The notes: generated from the letters alone by a model not told the origin. A stretch of DNA of 64,000 nucleotides from Algoriphagus litoralis (GCF_003259255.1 NZ_QGOL01000007.1:248001-312000); one strand, 5' to 3'; shown: positions 23,934 to 33,476, counted from the stretch's first letter. Translations and numbers: made by a program.

Positions 23934-25583
23934 TTAATTTCGAAGCAAGGCCAAAACTTCAGCGTCTCGATTGTAAATATCCTGACGGAAATGGGCCTTA
24001 CCGGTAGAATCAGCCCAGAAGGTCAAATAGACCAGAACAACCGGGATTTTTCTAGGGAGTGAGACGATCTGCTCTGTAGTTTGATGCATGGCTTGATCGA
24101 TCCGTTCAGGAGTCCATTTCGGATCATCCTTCAGCAGCACTTGAGCAAATTTGGCCGGATTCTGAATCCGAATGCATCCATGACTCAAGGCGCGATCTTC
24201 TTTGTCAAAAAGCGTTCTGGCTGGAGTGTCGTGAATGTACACACTGTGGCTATTTGGAAACATAAACTTGACCAATCCCAGCGAATTATTCCCTCCGGGC
24301 TTTTGCCGGATCATGTAAGGGAAGGATTTGGAGTTCCAGTCAATGGATGAAGGATTTACTACTTTGCCAGAGGTAGTCACTACTTCCATGTTCTTCTGCT
24401 GCAGGTAGGATGGGTTTTTCCTTACCGAAGGAATAATTTCGGAGCGGGTAATCGACGTTGGTATGTTCCAGTAGGGACTGAAGACGATATAACTCATCTG
24501 GGCAGTAAAGATTGGAGATTCATGATATTGCTTCCCTACAATCACACGAGCAGAGAGGAGAGTGTCCAGTTTATTCAGGTAATCCAGTTGGTAATTGGCA
24601 ATATTTACGAGGATAAACTCGGCTCCTTTGACCGTGTCAGGCAACCAACGCAATCGCTCCAAGTTTACAGAGGCCATATCCATCAGCGAAGCAGGAGATT
24701 TACTGATCGCCAAGGCTGTATTTTTGCCAATAGTACCATCAGGCTCCATTCCATTAGCCTGCTGAAATTGCTTGACCCCTGCAAATAATGTGGAATCGAA
24801 AAGCTTTGGGTCAGCCGGTGGAGTGGGACTGACATATCCCCAGAAGGCAAACCGCTGCCTTACTTGAGGGATCGCATTATTTGATTGTCCTACTTTAAGG
24901 GATTGATCTAATTTGATAGGTTTCCAGTCCAGCGTATCCTTTTTCTGAAGCTCATCCATCATCCGCACTACCTCACGCCCTTTTTTATAAATAGTAAACT
25001 GAGGGTAAAGTTCTTCGAGAGTTTGTCGTATTTCACCGGTGTTGATCGCCTGATGGAGAAGCATCACATGGTCTTTTCGTTGGGCTTTGGGCGTGATTTC
25101 CCAGTCAGTTTTCAGTTTACTGGGATCTACTTTTCCAATTTCCAAATGCGTTGCAAGTTTGAAAAAAGCATCAGTCAGAATTAAATCTAGCTCGACGACA
25201 TCGCCCGCTTCATTTGCAATACCTGATTTTTTATTGGATTCAAAAGAGGAAAATAGTCTTTCGATTACTTCCAGATGATAATCTTCAGGATTGAGCCCAT
25301 CATACTTTGCCTGCTTGATTTCAAACCGTAGCGCATAGGCTTTTTCTAGCAAAATACCACGCTCTGACCATGCTTCTTCAAATGACCTCGAATCATAGAA
25401 TCTGTGAATTTCATCCGAATTGGAAAGTGCGGATCCTTTCACAGTCAATCCTTTGCCAGGATTCTCTACCTCTAGCATTGTCCGCAGTTGATCGGAATAA
25501 ATTCCCTGAAACAAGGGTCCACTCTGGACCAAAAAAGGAAAAATAGAGAGGAAAAACACCCCGAAAACCTGTTTTATCTTCAT
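23934..25583 (-). CDS. YcbB/LdtD-like L,D-transpeptidase with peptidoglycan-binding domain
   Basis: 549 residues with an N-terminal signal (MKIKQVFGVFFLSIFPFLVQ). Residues about 55-220 form the YcbB-type scaffold, 262-292 a PG_binding_1 motif (GVKQFQQANGMEPDGTIG), and about 320-500 the YkuD catalytic domain. His451 (YIHDTPARTLF), His468 and nucleophile Cys470 (SHGCIRIQNP) are conserved. It makes 3-3 cross-links in periplasmic peptidoglycan. Length and order fit LdtD. It converges on a smaller YkuD_2 enzyme. Confidence 0.92.
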   Translation of the reverse strand: MKIKQVFGVFFLSIFPFLVQSGPLFQGIYSDQLRTMLEVENPGKGLTVKGSALSNSDEIHRFYDSRSFEEAWSERGILLEKAYALRFEIKQAKYDGLNPEDYHLEVIERLFSSFESNKKSGIANEAGDVVELDLILTDAFFKLATHLEIGKVDPSKLKTDWEITPKAQRKDHVMLLHQAINTGEIRQTLEELYPQFTIYKKGREVVRMMDELQKKDTLDWKPIKLDQSLKVGQSNNAIPQVRQRFAFWGYVSPTPPADPKLFDSTLFAGVKQFQQANGMEPDGTIGKNTALAISKSPASLMDMASVNLERLRWLPDTVKGAEFILVNIANYQLDYLNKLDTLLSARVIVGKQYHESPIFTAQMSYIVFSPYWNIPTSITRSEIIPSVRKNPSYLQQKNMEVVTTSGKVVNPSSIDWNSKSFPYMIRQKPGGNNSLGLVKFMFPNSHSVYIHDTPARTLFDKEDRALSHGCIRIQNPAKFAQVLLKDDPKWTPERIDQAMHQTTEQIVSLPRKIPVVLVYLTFWADSTGKAHFRQDIYNRDAEVLALLRN

Positions 25584-25695
25584 AGCAATACGTAGTTGGG
25601 AAGAGGGATAACGCCTTTGTAATCAAAATTAACTAGTAAGAAAGCCAAATGCTACATCCGATGAAATACCAAATTGAATTTCGGGGAATTAATGC

Positions 25696-26544
25696 TTACT
25701 GAACTTGAAAATCCTCAAATTCTCTTCCTAGCAGCCAGGCCTTTTTGAGCATGGCCAAAAAGTCTCCCATCCGATGTAGAGGAATCAAGTTTGGTCCATC
25801 ACTCAGAGCTTTGGCAGGTTCGGGATGGGTTTCGATAAAGAAACCGTCAATCCCGGTAGCGGCGGCTGCTCTTGCCAAAACAGGAGCAAATTCCCGCTGT
25901 CCTCCGCTGCTGCCACCCTGTCCTCCCGGCTGCTGCACGGAATGGGTAATATCAAATACCACCGGAGCAAACTGTCGCATGATCGGCAATCCGCGCATAT
26001 CCACGACCAAATTGTGATAGCCTAAAGAAAATCCGCGCTCAGTCAGGCAGACATTTTCATTTCCGGTGGAGCGTACCTTGGTCACAGCATACTGCATATC
26101 TTCTGGAGCCATGAATTGTCCACGCTTGATTTTGACCGCTTTTCCAGTCTGGCCAGCGGCCAAAAGCAAGTCAGTCTGACGACAAAGAAATGCAGGAATC
26201 TGAAGCACATCTACGACCTGAGCCACTTCCGCAGCTTGATAGCTTTCATGGATGTCTGTCACCAATGGCACATTCAGAGCCTCTCCTACCCGCTGCAAAA
26301 CCTCCAGCGATTTATCCATCCCAATACTTCTGAAAGACCCCGATGAGGTACGGTTTGCTTTGTCAAAAGATGCTTTGAAAACGTAGGAAAATCCGTGCTC
26401 CTCTGCCCAAGCTTTTACTTTGGTCCCAATCTCCAGGCAAATATCAAAGCTCTCGACTGCGCAAGGTCCTGAGAAAAGTACGGGTTTATCTGATCCTAAA
26501 ACGATGCCTTCACGAATGTGCATCGGCTGAGTATTTCTGTTCAT
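25696..26544 (-). CDS. kdsA: 3-deoxy-8-phosphooctulonate synthase (KDO-8-P synthase)
   Basis: A 282-residue TIM-barrel aldolase joining arabinose-5-phosphate and PEP to KDO-8-phosphate for lipid A/LPS inner core. Motifs: GPCAVES at 26-32, FKASFDKANRTSS, KIKRGQFMAPEDM, and DITHSVQQPGGQGGSSGGQREF. Start is the first ATG. It overlaps the KdsC gene by 4 bp (26541-26544). The adjacent phosphatase acts on its product, which confirms the pathway. Confidence 0.96.
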   Translation of the reverse strand: MNRNTQPMHIREGIVLGSDKPVLFSGPCAVESFDICLEIGTKVKAWAEEHGFSYVFKASFDKANRTSSGSFRSIGMDKSLEVLQRVGEALNVPLVTDIHESYQAAEVAQVVDVLQIPAFLCRQTDLLLAAGQTGKAVKIKRGQFMAPEDMQYAVTKVRSTGNENVCLTERGFSLGYHNLVVDMRGLPIMRQFAPVVFDITHSVQQPGGQGGSSGGQREFAPVLARAAAATGIDGFFIETHPEPAKALSDGPNLIPLHRMGDFLAMLKKAWLLGREFEDFQVQ

Positions 26545-27116
26545 AATTCCTTTTTGGCTAATGTTTCAATAAGTGGAATAAGCTGACCTCGGGCATGCAA
26601 AAGGATATCTCCTACCTCCCTAAAAACTCCCGCTCCTCCATTGAACGATGAAACGAAGTGGCAATGGCGTTTCACATAGGGTAGCGCATCCGCCGGAGCG
26701 ACTGCCAAGCCGACATTAACCAAAATAGGCAGGTCAATGATGTCATCCCCGATGTAGGCTACCTCCTCCATACTCACCTCAAGGGTTTGCAGAATTTCAG
26801 CAAGCTTTTTCCCTTTGTCTTTGATCCCATGGTAGTGAAAGTCAAACTTGAGTTCCTCGCAGCGATTTTCCACCACTTGAGATGCGCGTCCGGTAATGGC
26901 ACCTACGAGGAATTTAGCTTTGCGAAGGTAATAGACTATCAAGCCATCCTTCACGTTGTATTTTTTATACTCCGTACCCAGGTCATCATAGATGATTCCT
27001 CCATCGGTCAATACTCCATCGATGTCTGTGATCAAAACCTTAATCGATTTTGCCCGCTCAAAAATCTCTTCGGGCACATGCGCGAAATATTCGCTGATTA
27101 TTTTTTCTGTTTCCAT
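26541..27116 (-). CDS. kdsC: KDO-8-phosphate phosphatase (HAD family)
   Basis: A 191-residue HAD phosphatase that releases KDO from KDO-8-phosphate. The catalytic Asp31/Asp33 are in LITDIDGVLTDGG; the second motif is GAITGRAS, the Lys motif IKDKGKKL, and motif III YIGDDIIDLP. It is coupled to kdsA by a 4-bp overlap, and the upstream GNAT-nitrilase gene overlaps its start by 19 bp (27098-27116). Confidence 0.94.
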   Translation of the reverse strand: METEKIISEYFAHVPEEIFERAKSIKVLITDIDGVLTDGGIIYDDLGTEYKKYNVKDGLIVYYLRKAKFLVGAITGRASQVVENRCEELKFDFHYHGIKDKGKKLAEILQTLEVSMEEVAYIGDDIIDLPILVNVGLAVAPADALPYVKRHCHFVSSFNGGAGVFREVGDILLHARGQLIPLIETLAKKEL

Positions 27117-28639
27117 TGTACGGAATAAAGGTCGAGTCTTCGCTGCTCCAAGTTTCTTACACTTCCTGCTTTTCGCTGCTTGGTCAATAGATCCAAATCC
27201 ACGTCAGCCACGATGATGGTTTCTTCATTTTCTGAAGCCTGAGCCACGATGGCATCGTGTGGAAAAGAGAAATCCGAGGGGGAAAATATCGCCGCTTGGG
27301 AATATTGGATGTCCATGTTCTCCACTTTTGGTAGATTTCCAACGGATCCGGTGATCGCCACATAGCATTCGTTTTCTATGGCACGGGATCTGGCACAGGT
27401 ATTTACCCGAAGGAAGGCATTCTTGGTATCAGTCCAGAATGGCACAAAAAGAATATCCATCTCCTGCTCGGCTAGGATTCGTCCCAACTCCGGAAACTCG
27501 ACGTCGTAGCAGATCAGAATCCCAATTCTACCGGCATCTGTATCGAAAACGTGAATCCCATTACCTCCCTGGAGCCCCCAATATGCCGCCTCATCCGGTG
27601 TAATGTGCAGCTTGTATTGTTTATCCTGAGTCCCGTCCCGACGGCAGAGGTAGCTAACATTTCGCAGTCGCTTGCCATCGTATTCCGGCATGGATCCGGC
27701 TACGATATTGACATTGTATGACACGGCCAATTCGCTCATTCGACCGACGATCTCGTCGGTATAGTCTGCCAGATTTCGGATCGCTTCGGAGGCATCCATG
27801 TCATTGAATTCTGCCAGAAGAGGCGCATTGAAGAATTCGGGCAAAAGACAAAAATCCGATTTGTACCCGGATACGGTATCCACAAAAAACTCCACCTGCT
27901 GCATCAGGTCATCCACATTGGAGAAGCGACGCATTTTCCACTGGACAAGTCCCAGCCGGACGATGGATTTTTTATTACCGATGAGTTTTTCGTCCTTTTC
28001 GTAGTAGATATTAATCCACTCGAGCAAAGTCGCATAGGCACGGGAGTCGGTATCTTCGGGCAGATATTTGGTTATTACCTTCCGTACGTGAAATTCGTTG
28101 GCAAGCTGAAAGGATAACACCGGATCAAAAATCTCGCGGCTTTTCACCAGATCGATGTATTTCCTTGGAGTCATTTCGTCGGCGTATTTTGAATAGCCTG
28201 GGATTCGGCCACCAGCGATGATGGATCGGAGATTTAGGTTTTCGCAGAGTTCTTTTCGGGCATCATAGAGTCTACGGCCGAGACGCATTCCGCGGTATTC
28301 GGAATGGACGAAAACATCCGTTCCGTAAAGTGTGTCACCATCGTCATCATGGGTGTCAAATTTCCCAAAACCTGTAATCTGATCGTAGGTATGGTTGTCG
28401 CCAAATTTGGCATAATCCACCACAATACTCAATGCGGCAGCAATCACGACTCCGTTGTCTTCAATACAGATTTGTCCTTCGGGAAAAACCTTAAGCTGGT
28501 TTTTCAGCTCAGCTTTGGTCCAGGCTCCCCCTTGATTTTTATAGATTGACACCATGATCTCCCGAATATCTTCGTAATCCGAAAGCTTGATGTTACGAAG
28601 TCTAAGGCGGTGTTCTAATTCTTCTCTGTGCTTACTCAT
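27098..28639 (-). CDS. Bifunctional GNAT acetyltransferase / carbon-nitrogen hydrolase
   Basis: 513 residues with two catalytic domains. Residues 1-190 are a GNAT fold (acetyl-CoA loop YRGMRLGRRLYDARKEL). Residues about 215-510 are a nitrilase-superfamily domain with the Glu (LLPEFFNAPL), Lys (YKLHITPDE) and Cys (GILICYDVEFPELGR) triad. Such fusions are common in Bacteroidota; their amide substrate is unknown to me. ATG 28639 (MSKHREELEHRL) is chosen. It overlaps kdsC by 19 bp, making a three-gene transcript. The 186 bp before it to mscS hold the divergent promoters. Confidence 0.9.
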   Translation of the reverse strand: MSKHREELEHRLRLRNIKLSDYEDIREIMVSIYKNQGGAWTKAELKNQLKVFPEGQICIEDNGVVIAAALSIVVDYAKFGDNHTYDQITGFGKFDTHDDDGDTLYGTDVFVHSEYRGMRLGRRLYDARKELCENLNLRSIIAGGRIPGYSKYADEMTPRKYIDLVKSREIFDPVLSFQLANEFHVRKVITKYLPEDTDSRAYATLLEWINIYYEKDEKLIGNKKSIVRLGLVQWKMRRFSNVDDLMQQVEFFVDTVSGYKSDFCLLPEFFNAPLLAEFNDMDASEAIRNLADYTDEIVGRMSELAVSYNVNIVAGSMPEYDGKRLRNVSYLCRRDGTQDKQYKLHITPDEAAYWGLQGGNGIHVFDTDAGRIGILICYDVEFPELGRILAEQEMDILFVPFWTDTKNAFLRVNTCARSRAIENECYVAITGSVGNLPKVENMDIQYSQAAIFSPSDFSFPHDAIVAQASENEETIIVADVDLDLLTKQRKAGSVRNLEQRRLDLYSVQWKQKK

Positions 28640-28825
28640 GGGATCAAAATTAAAAATATTCAATCAATTATTTCAAAACTGAATCTTTGAATACGATAAA
28701 TCAAAACATTCTACCGAATTGCATTTGAATTAAGAACAAAATTGGTTTTATCAGTTTTGTTTAAATAGTTTCAAGGTTTGGTTCAGGTAATTAACTTGTT
28801 TCAAAAGCAATAAAAGGATTCAACT

Positions 28826-29701
28826 ATGGAAATGGAAGGTAGCTTTTGGGAGTGGCTCGAAAATCTTTTAAATGAAAATCTGATCAGTCTGGGTAATTCC
28901 AAATTGACGGTGGGTTTGATTTTGACCTTGGCCTTGTCGTTTACGGCACTTTTCATTATTTCTGAATGGCTACGGAGATTCTTGGTGAAACAGGTTTTGA
29001 AAAAAACCCAAATCGCACAGGGCACCAAGGAATCCATCGGCACGATCGTAAAATACGTCATCATTCTGGGAGGATTTTTTTCAATTCTCCAGACGCAGGG
29101 CATTGATCTGAGTGCTTTTGGGGTTTTGGCGGGAGCGATCGGTGTGGGTATCGGTTTTGGTCTGCAGAATATCACCAATAACTTCATCAGTGGGTTGATC
29201 ATCCTTTTCGAACAACCCATCAAAGTGGGAGATCGCATTGAAGTAGGCGACGTATCCGGGGACGTAGTTCAGATCAATGCCCGGGCTACGACGGTAGTCA
29301 CCAATGACAATATCAGTGTCATCGTACCCAATAGCCAGTTTATTGATAGTCAGGTGATCAATTGGTCACATAACGAACACCGGATCCGGTTTAATTTTCC
29401 GGTAGGTGTTTCTTATAAGGAAGATCCTGCCAAAATCAAAAAGATTTTGATCGAGGTAGCCAAGGCAAATGTGGGTATTCTCCAGCAACCCGAGCCCGAC
29501 GTGCTATTTGACAGCTATGGGGACAATAGTCTAAATTTCAACCTGAGAGTATGGACCAGTGACTATGTCAATAAACCAAAAGTGCTGAAGAGCCAACTTT
29601 ATTATGCTATTTTTGAGCGATTCACTGCAGAAAAAGTCGAAATACCATTCCCACAGCGCGATATTCACCTGAAGTCAGGGTTTGAAAAATTGGGAAATTA
29701 G
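28826..29701 (+). CDS. Small-conductance mechanosensitive channel, MscS family
   Basis: 291 residues, inner membrane. Three helices at about 25-45, 68-88 and 95-125, the last being the pore helix with the Gly/Ala pattern AGAIGVGIGFGLQNITNNFI. The cytosolic beta domain starts with LFEQPIKVGDRIEVG and contains IVPNSQFIDSQVINWS. It opens under membrane tension to release solutes on osmotic downshock. Start ATG 28826 or 28832; two residues apart. Length matches E. coli MscS (286). Confidence 0.94.
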   Translation: MEMEGSFWEWLENLLNENLISLGNSKLTVGLILTLALSFTALFIISEWLRRFLVKQVLKKTQIAQGTKESIGTIVKYVIILGGFFSILQTQGIDLSAFGVLAGAIGVGIGFGLQNITNNFISGLIILFEQPIKVGDRIEVGDVSGDVVQINARATTVVTNDNISVIVPNSQFIDSQVINWSHNEHRIRFNFPVGVSYKEDPAKIKKILIEVAKANVGILQQPEPDVLFDSYGDNSLNFNLRVWTSDYVNKPKVLKSQLYYAIFERFTAEKVEIPFPQRDIHLKSGFEKLGN

Positions 29702-29748
29702 TCTAATTTTCAGCCAAATAACTTATTAGCAGAGTTGCGATTACATTC

Positions 29749-30675
29749 ATGATGAAAAAATTACTTCTTCTATTATTTTTTCTTGCGACTTTCTCTGCTC
29801 ATTCTCAAAGCTTCTATCGATACAGATTTGAAGAACCCTGGTCGATTTCGGCCGGTATAGGACCTACACAATATTTTGGGGAATTGTATTCCTTCTGGAA
29901 ATACAACGAGGGCGTTCAGCCGGATTGGCATGCAAATTTTGCGGTGAATTATATCTTTGGCACGCACCTCAAAGCACGACTGGAAGGGACATACTACAAG
30001 ATGTCCGGTTCAGATCCGCCTTCTGATCCACGGGCTTTCCGCACTCCTAGAAATCTCAGCTTCCGTGCCTCAAATATTGAAGTAGCAGCCCTGGTTGAAT
30101 ACTACTGGCATCCAGTCAAAGTAAACAACATCACCCGTCACCTTTGGAATCCTTACATCTTTTTTGGAGTTGGAATGTCTACCAATAATCCACAGGCTGA
30201 ACTGAACGGAACTTGGGTAGACTTACGACCACTCCAACTTGAAAACAACCCCTACAACGACAAAATCATCGTTTTCCCCATGGGTCTGGGTTTCAAATAC
30301 AAGCTAAATGTCTACATGGACCTCAAGTTTGAGGGAAATTATCGATTTACGCTGACCGATTACATGGATGACATCTCGGCATACAATGTGAGCGAATTTT
30401 ACCTGGATCTGGTAGAAGATTATGTGGATGGATCCAATCCTGACCGACTCCGGTTAGCGATAAGAAACCCTAATTTTGTCCTCGACAATGGGGAGCCCGA
30501 TGTGGACGCCATCCTCAGAAATAACGGCCGAATCCGGCGAGGATCCGGATTGGAGCACCGCTACGATGGCTACATGACTGTCAGTGTAGGGCTTGAAATC
30601 TACCTCTCCCCGGATATCTGGGACAACTGGATTTTCAGAAACCGAATCAACGAGAAACGATTTAGATTCTGGTAA
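29749..30675 (+). CDS. DUF6089-type outer-membrane beta-barrel protein
   Basis: 308 residues with a cleavable signal (MMKKLLLLLFFLATFSAHSQ) and repeated beta strands. Motifs YFGELYSFWKYN, HLWNPYIFFGVGMSTNN, FPMGLGFKYKL, and FRFTLTDYMDD are the DUF6089 pattern, with aromatic C-terminus RFRFW suited to BAM insertion. Function unknown in the family. The TAA stop abuts the TGA stop of the convergent usp gene. Confidence 0.83.
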   Translation: MMKKLLLLLFFLATFSAHSQSFYRYRFEEPWSISAGIGPTQYFGELYSFWKYNEGVQPDWHANFAVNYIFGTHLKARLEGTYYKMSGSDPPSDPRAFRTPRNLSFRASNIEVAALVEYYWHPVKVNNITRHLWNPYIFFGVGMSTNNPQAELNGTWVDLRPLQLENNPYNDKIIVFPMGLGFKYKLNVYMDLKFEGNYRFTLTDYMDDISAYNVSEFYLDLVEDYVDGSNPDRLRLAIRNPNFVLDNGEPDVDAILRNNGRIRRGSGLEHRYDGYMTVSVGLEIYLSPDIWDNWIFRNRINEKRFRFW

Positions 30676-31500
30676 TCAAGCCTTTAGACTCAAAATACCA
30701 AGGTCAGATTTGAAAATCAGGGTCTCGGTAGTACCGATGACATACATGGAAGCATGACTGTGATCACCCGATACGACGCCGACGAGTTGGATTCCATTTT
30801 TATCACAAAACTCGCGAATCCCCTGTTCGGCATCGTTGTGATTGTACACATGACGATGAATGACAAACTGCTCATGTCCTTTTCCGAATTCAGCCATTTC
30901 CAATTCAGCCTGTGAGGATTGGATAAAATTAGATTGAGTATTTACAAAAAGCAGGTGTATGGATGCCTTGAATAGTTTAGCCAAGGGTAGGATTTTTTCA
31001 AATGCCAATTTACCTGCTGGATTGAATACAGTAGCAAAAGCAATTTTTCGGAATGCGTTGCCATCTAAGGCCTTTTTTACTGCCAGAACAGGACAGGAGG
31101 AAAAGCGGATGACTTTCTGGAGATTTGACCCGACAAAATTCCCCTCTACATAGCCTCTACCATAGGCCCCGATCACTATCAAATCAGCAAGCGATTGTGC
31201 TGCGACACGCAGAATCTGCTCAAAGGGCACACCGATTTTTACTATTTGCTCAATTTGGGCTTTTGCAGGCGCCACCGACTTCATGTAATTGGGAAGAATA
31301 TCGATGGCTTCCTGACGCTCTTCCATGAGTTGCGGATATTTCTGCTTGGCTTCATCAGCTAGCAGATCCCAATCTATCTCCGATGGAATCACGGTGACAC
31401 AGATGATCTTTGCCTGACTTTTATCGCTGATCCGCTGTGCTGTTTTGAAAGCTGCAAGTGAATAGGTGGAGAAATCGAACGGAACCAGAATGGTTTTCAT
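30676..31500 (-). CDS. Universal stress protein with two Usp domains
   Basis: 274 residues, cytosolic. The first Usp domain (MKTILVPFDFSTYSLAAF, then the ATP-type loop GAYGRGYVEGNFVGSNLQ) fits the G-x2-G-x9-G pattern; the second half is degenerate but repeats the fold (KIAFATVFNPAGKLAFEKI). ATP binding by the first half is likely. ATG 31500 is chosen because it matches the family start; the 17 residues upstream are unlike the family. Confidence 0.88.
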   Translation of the reverse strand: MKTILVPFDFSTYSLAAFKTAQRISDKSQAKIICVTVIPSEIDWDLLADEAKQKYPQLMEERQEAIDILPNYMKSVAPAKAQIEQIVKIGVPFEQILRVAAQSLADLIVIGAYGRGYVEGNFVGSNLQKVIRFSSCPVLAVKKALDGNAFRKIAFATVFNPAGKLAFEKILPLAKLFKASIHLLFVNTQSNFIQSSQAELEMAEFGKGHEQFVIHRHVYNHNDAEQGIREFCDKNGIQLVGVVSGDHSHASMYVIGTTETLIFKSDLGILSLKA

Positions 31501-31686
31501 AGCGAGGGAATTTTTGTGATAAGACCTTAAATCTCCCCATTCATTAGCCAAATTCCCTTGTTAAAAATCAGGAGACAAGCTGATAAATATTAGGGTTTCG
31601 GTTTTCCATCCCTCTACAGACTAAAAAGTCTACCAAAATAGTAAAGAATCAATTAGCTTAGGACAGATAACTAATCGCAGAAATTC

Positions 31687-32199
31687 ATGAGACAAATCCT
31701 TTTTATGTGTCTAGTCCTGATTTTGACAGGTGCATCATTTACCTCACAGGCTCAAACTCCAGAGGAAAAAATCAAGCAAATGGGTTTAGTCATACCCGAG
31801 GTAAGCCAACCCATCGCCAACTATGTCAAATGGAAACAAGTGGGCAACTTGCTCTACCTCTCCGGCACAGGACCTAAGATCTATGGCAAAGTCGGTGGAG
31901 ACCTGAGCACAGAGCAAGGCTATGAAGCCGCCCGAGCTACCGGACTGGAAATCATTGCCGTACTCAAAGCCGCTACAGGTGATCTGTCCAGAATCAAGCA
32001 GTTTGTAAAAGTGCTCGGAATGGTCAATGCCACTCCTGAGTTTACCGCACAGCCCGCAGTGATTAATGGATTTTCGGATTTGATGGTAGAAGTATTTGGA
32101 GAAAAAGGCAAACATGCACGATCCGCCGTCGGTGTGGGTTCATTGCCAAATAATATGGCGGTGGAGATTGAGGTGATTGTGGAATTGGAAGATAAGTAA
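31687..32199 (+). CDS. RidA-family protein with a signal peptide
   Basis: 170 residues. An N-terminal signal MRQILFMCLVLILTGASFTS-QAQ precedes a RidA/YjgF fold (LLYLSGTGPK, QFVKVLGMVNATPEF, HARSAVGVGSLPNNMAVEIEV). The Arg in HARSAVGV matches the catalytic Arg of enamine/imine deaminases. Most RidA proteins are cytosolic; this one should be exported, so its target is uncertain. The 5' gap (31501-31686) holds no gene. Confidence 0.88.
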   Translation: MRQILFMCLVLILTGASFTSQAQTPEEKIKQMGLVIPEVSQPIANYVKWKQVGNLLYLSGTGPKIYGKVGGDLSTEQGYEAARATGLEIIAVLKAATGDLSRIKQFVKVLGMVNATPEFTAQPAVINGFSDLMVEVFGEKGKHARSAVGVGSLPNNMAVEIEVIVELEDK

Positions 32200-32258
32200 G
32201 CAGTCTCAGTAATCAGCGTCCGGTATGGTACTGGATACTGACCACTGCAAACTGAGCA

Positions 32259-32723
32259 CTAAAAAAGACTTCCCTGAAAAGCATGGCCTTCCAACTGCAG
32301 GAGGGCCTTTTTTCTATCCAAACCACCTGCATACCCTGCCAGATTGCCATCACTTCCGAGTACTCTGTGGCAGGGAAGAATTACTAAAATAGGATTTGCT
32401 CCAATAGCTGCACCCACTGCCCGGATCGCACCGGGGTTGCCAAGCTTCTGAGCGATTTTCAGGTAAGTAGTCGTCTGACCTAGGGGTACCTGATTCATCG
32501 TCAGCCATACTTTTCGCTGAAAATCAGTTCCTCCCAACCCGATCGGCATATCAAAAGTCGTCCTTTCTCCTGCAAAATACTCCTCCAGTTGCTGTTTGGC
32601 ACTCAAAAGTACCTGATCCAAAATCTCCCCGTCAGTTTCCTCCTCGGTAAACTTCAGCTCAGAGAGACACCCTTCGCGGGAGCTCATTTGGATATTACCT
32701 AAAGGGGAAAAGATGATGGGCAT
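32259..32723 (-). CDS. ogt: Methylated-DNA--protein-cysteine methyltransferase
   Basis: A 154-residue suicide repair protein that takes O6-alkyl groups from guanine. The acceptor Cys118 is in ILPCHRVLG, the DNA-binding arginine segment is RAVGAAIGANP, and Tyr in TTTYLKIAQKLG is the flipping residue region. N-terminal half is the short Ogt type, with no Ada domain. It lies upstream of an XRE-S24/DinB pair, which is also DNA-damage related. Confidence 0.92.
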   Translation of the reverse strand: MPIIFSPLGNIQMSSREGCLSELKFTEEETDGEILDQVLLSAKQQLEEYFAGERTTFDMPIGLGGTDFQRKVWLTMNQVPLGQTTTYLKIAQKLGNPGAIRAVGAAIGANPILVILPCHRVLGSDGNLAGYAGGLDRKKALLQLEGHAFQGSLF

Positions 32724-32733
32724 GAAATGAAAA

Positions 32734-32760
32734 GGTTAATTGGTTAATTGGTTAATTGGT
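32734..32760. repeat. Tandem 8-bp repeat GGTTAATT
   Basis: Three perfect copies at 32734-32741, 32742-32749 and 32750-32757 plus GGT. It lies between ogt and the S24 regulator, just before the regulator's 3' end. Probably slippage-prone spacer. Confidence 0.8.
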
Positions 32761-32780
32761 CATTGATAATTGATCATTTC

Positions 32781-33476
32781 TCAACTCATCGCGAGTCGAT
32801 ACTTCCACACTTCTCTGATCTGCTCTGCTTCTACTTCAAACGGGACATAGATCGGATTGGCTGAGCAAAGCAAAAGTTTCTGCGCTTCTTTGATCTGATT
32901 GTAGACGATCTTAAACGTGACGCCATCCTGCTCGGTGACGATAACATAGCGCTCTCCGTCTTTGATGGCTGTCCAATCCTCCATGTATTCACAGACGATC
33001 CAGGCTCCGTCTGGGATTGGGAGCATCGAGTCTCCATCGACTTGGAAGACCCGGTGCTTCTTATCCATCGGGAGAAAAGGCAGTGCAAATCGGGGCAATT
33101 CGGCTATAAATTCCGGATCAGAAAATCCCGCCAAATAGCTTGCCTTGACCTTTTGGGAGACCACTTCGATCAGTTCTCGTCCTTGATCATCGACTGTGGT
33201 GGCCAGAATCCGCAGCTTCCTGCCACGCAGAAACTGATCCGTCTCGAGGAGTTCACGGAGTTTGAATTCAGAATAGGACTCAAGATCTTCTTTGATCAGC
33301 GTATCTATAGAGACATTAAAGTTCTCCGCTATGCGGACGATCACATCAAGTGGTGGAGAGATCGCCAATTCATAGCCAGCAAGTTTGGATCGGGAGATTG
33401 CCAATCGCTCCGCCAAAGCTTGCTGAGTCAATCCTTTCTTTTTTCTTAAAATCTTAATGTTTGAATGGAGGTACAT
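32781..33476 (-). CDS. XRE-family transcriptional regulator with S24 (LexA/UmuD-like) autoprotease domain
   Basis: 231 residues: a helix-turn-helix at 5-60 (LTQQALAERLAISRSKLAGYE) joined to an S24 domain at about 112-231. Likely cleavage site Ala116-Gly117 in YLAGFSD, nucleophile Ser150 in VDGDSMLP and Lys189 in VTFKIVYN give the full Ser-Lys dyad. Such proteins repress until RecA-dependent self-cleavage. It is divergent from dinB over a 110-bp region holding an element shared with the dnaE2-like gene, so the likely targets are itself, dinB and dnaE2. This is inference from context. Confidence 0.9.
   Translation of the reverse strand: MYLHSNIKILRKKKGLTQQALAERLAISRSKLAGYELAISPPLDVIVRIAENFNVSIDTLIKEDLESYSEFKLRELLETDQFLRGRKLRILATTVDDQGRELIEVVSQKVKASYLAGFSDPEFIAELPRFALPFLPMDKKHRVFQVDGDSMLPIPDGAWIVCEYMEDWTAIKDGERYVIVTEQDGVTFKIVYNQIKEAQKLLLCSANPIYVPFEVEAEQIREVWKYRLAMS

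Noticed and set aside
32734-32760. Tandem repeat considered as a CRISPR fragment
   Set aside because: Units are only 8 bp and contiguous with no spacers; no cas genes anywhere in the window.
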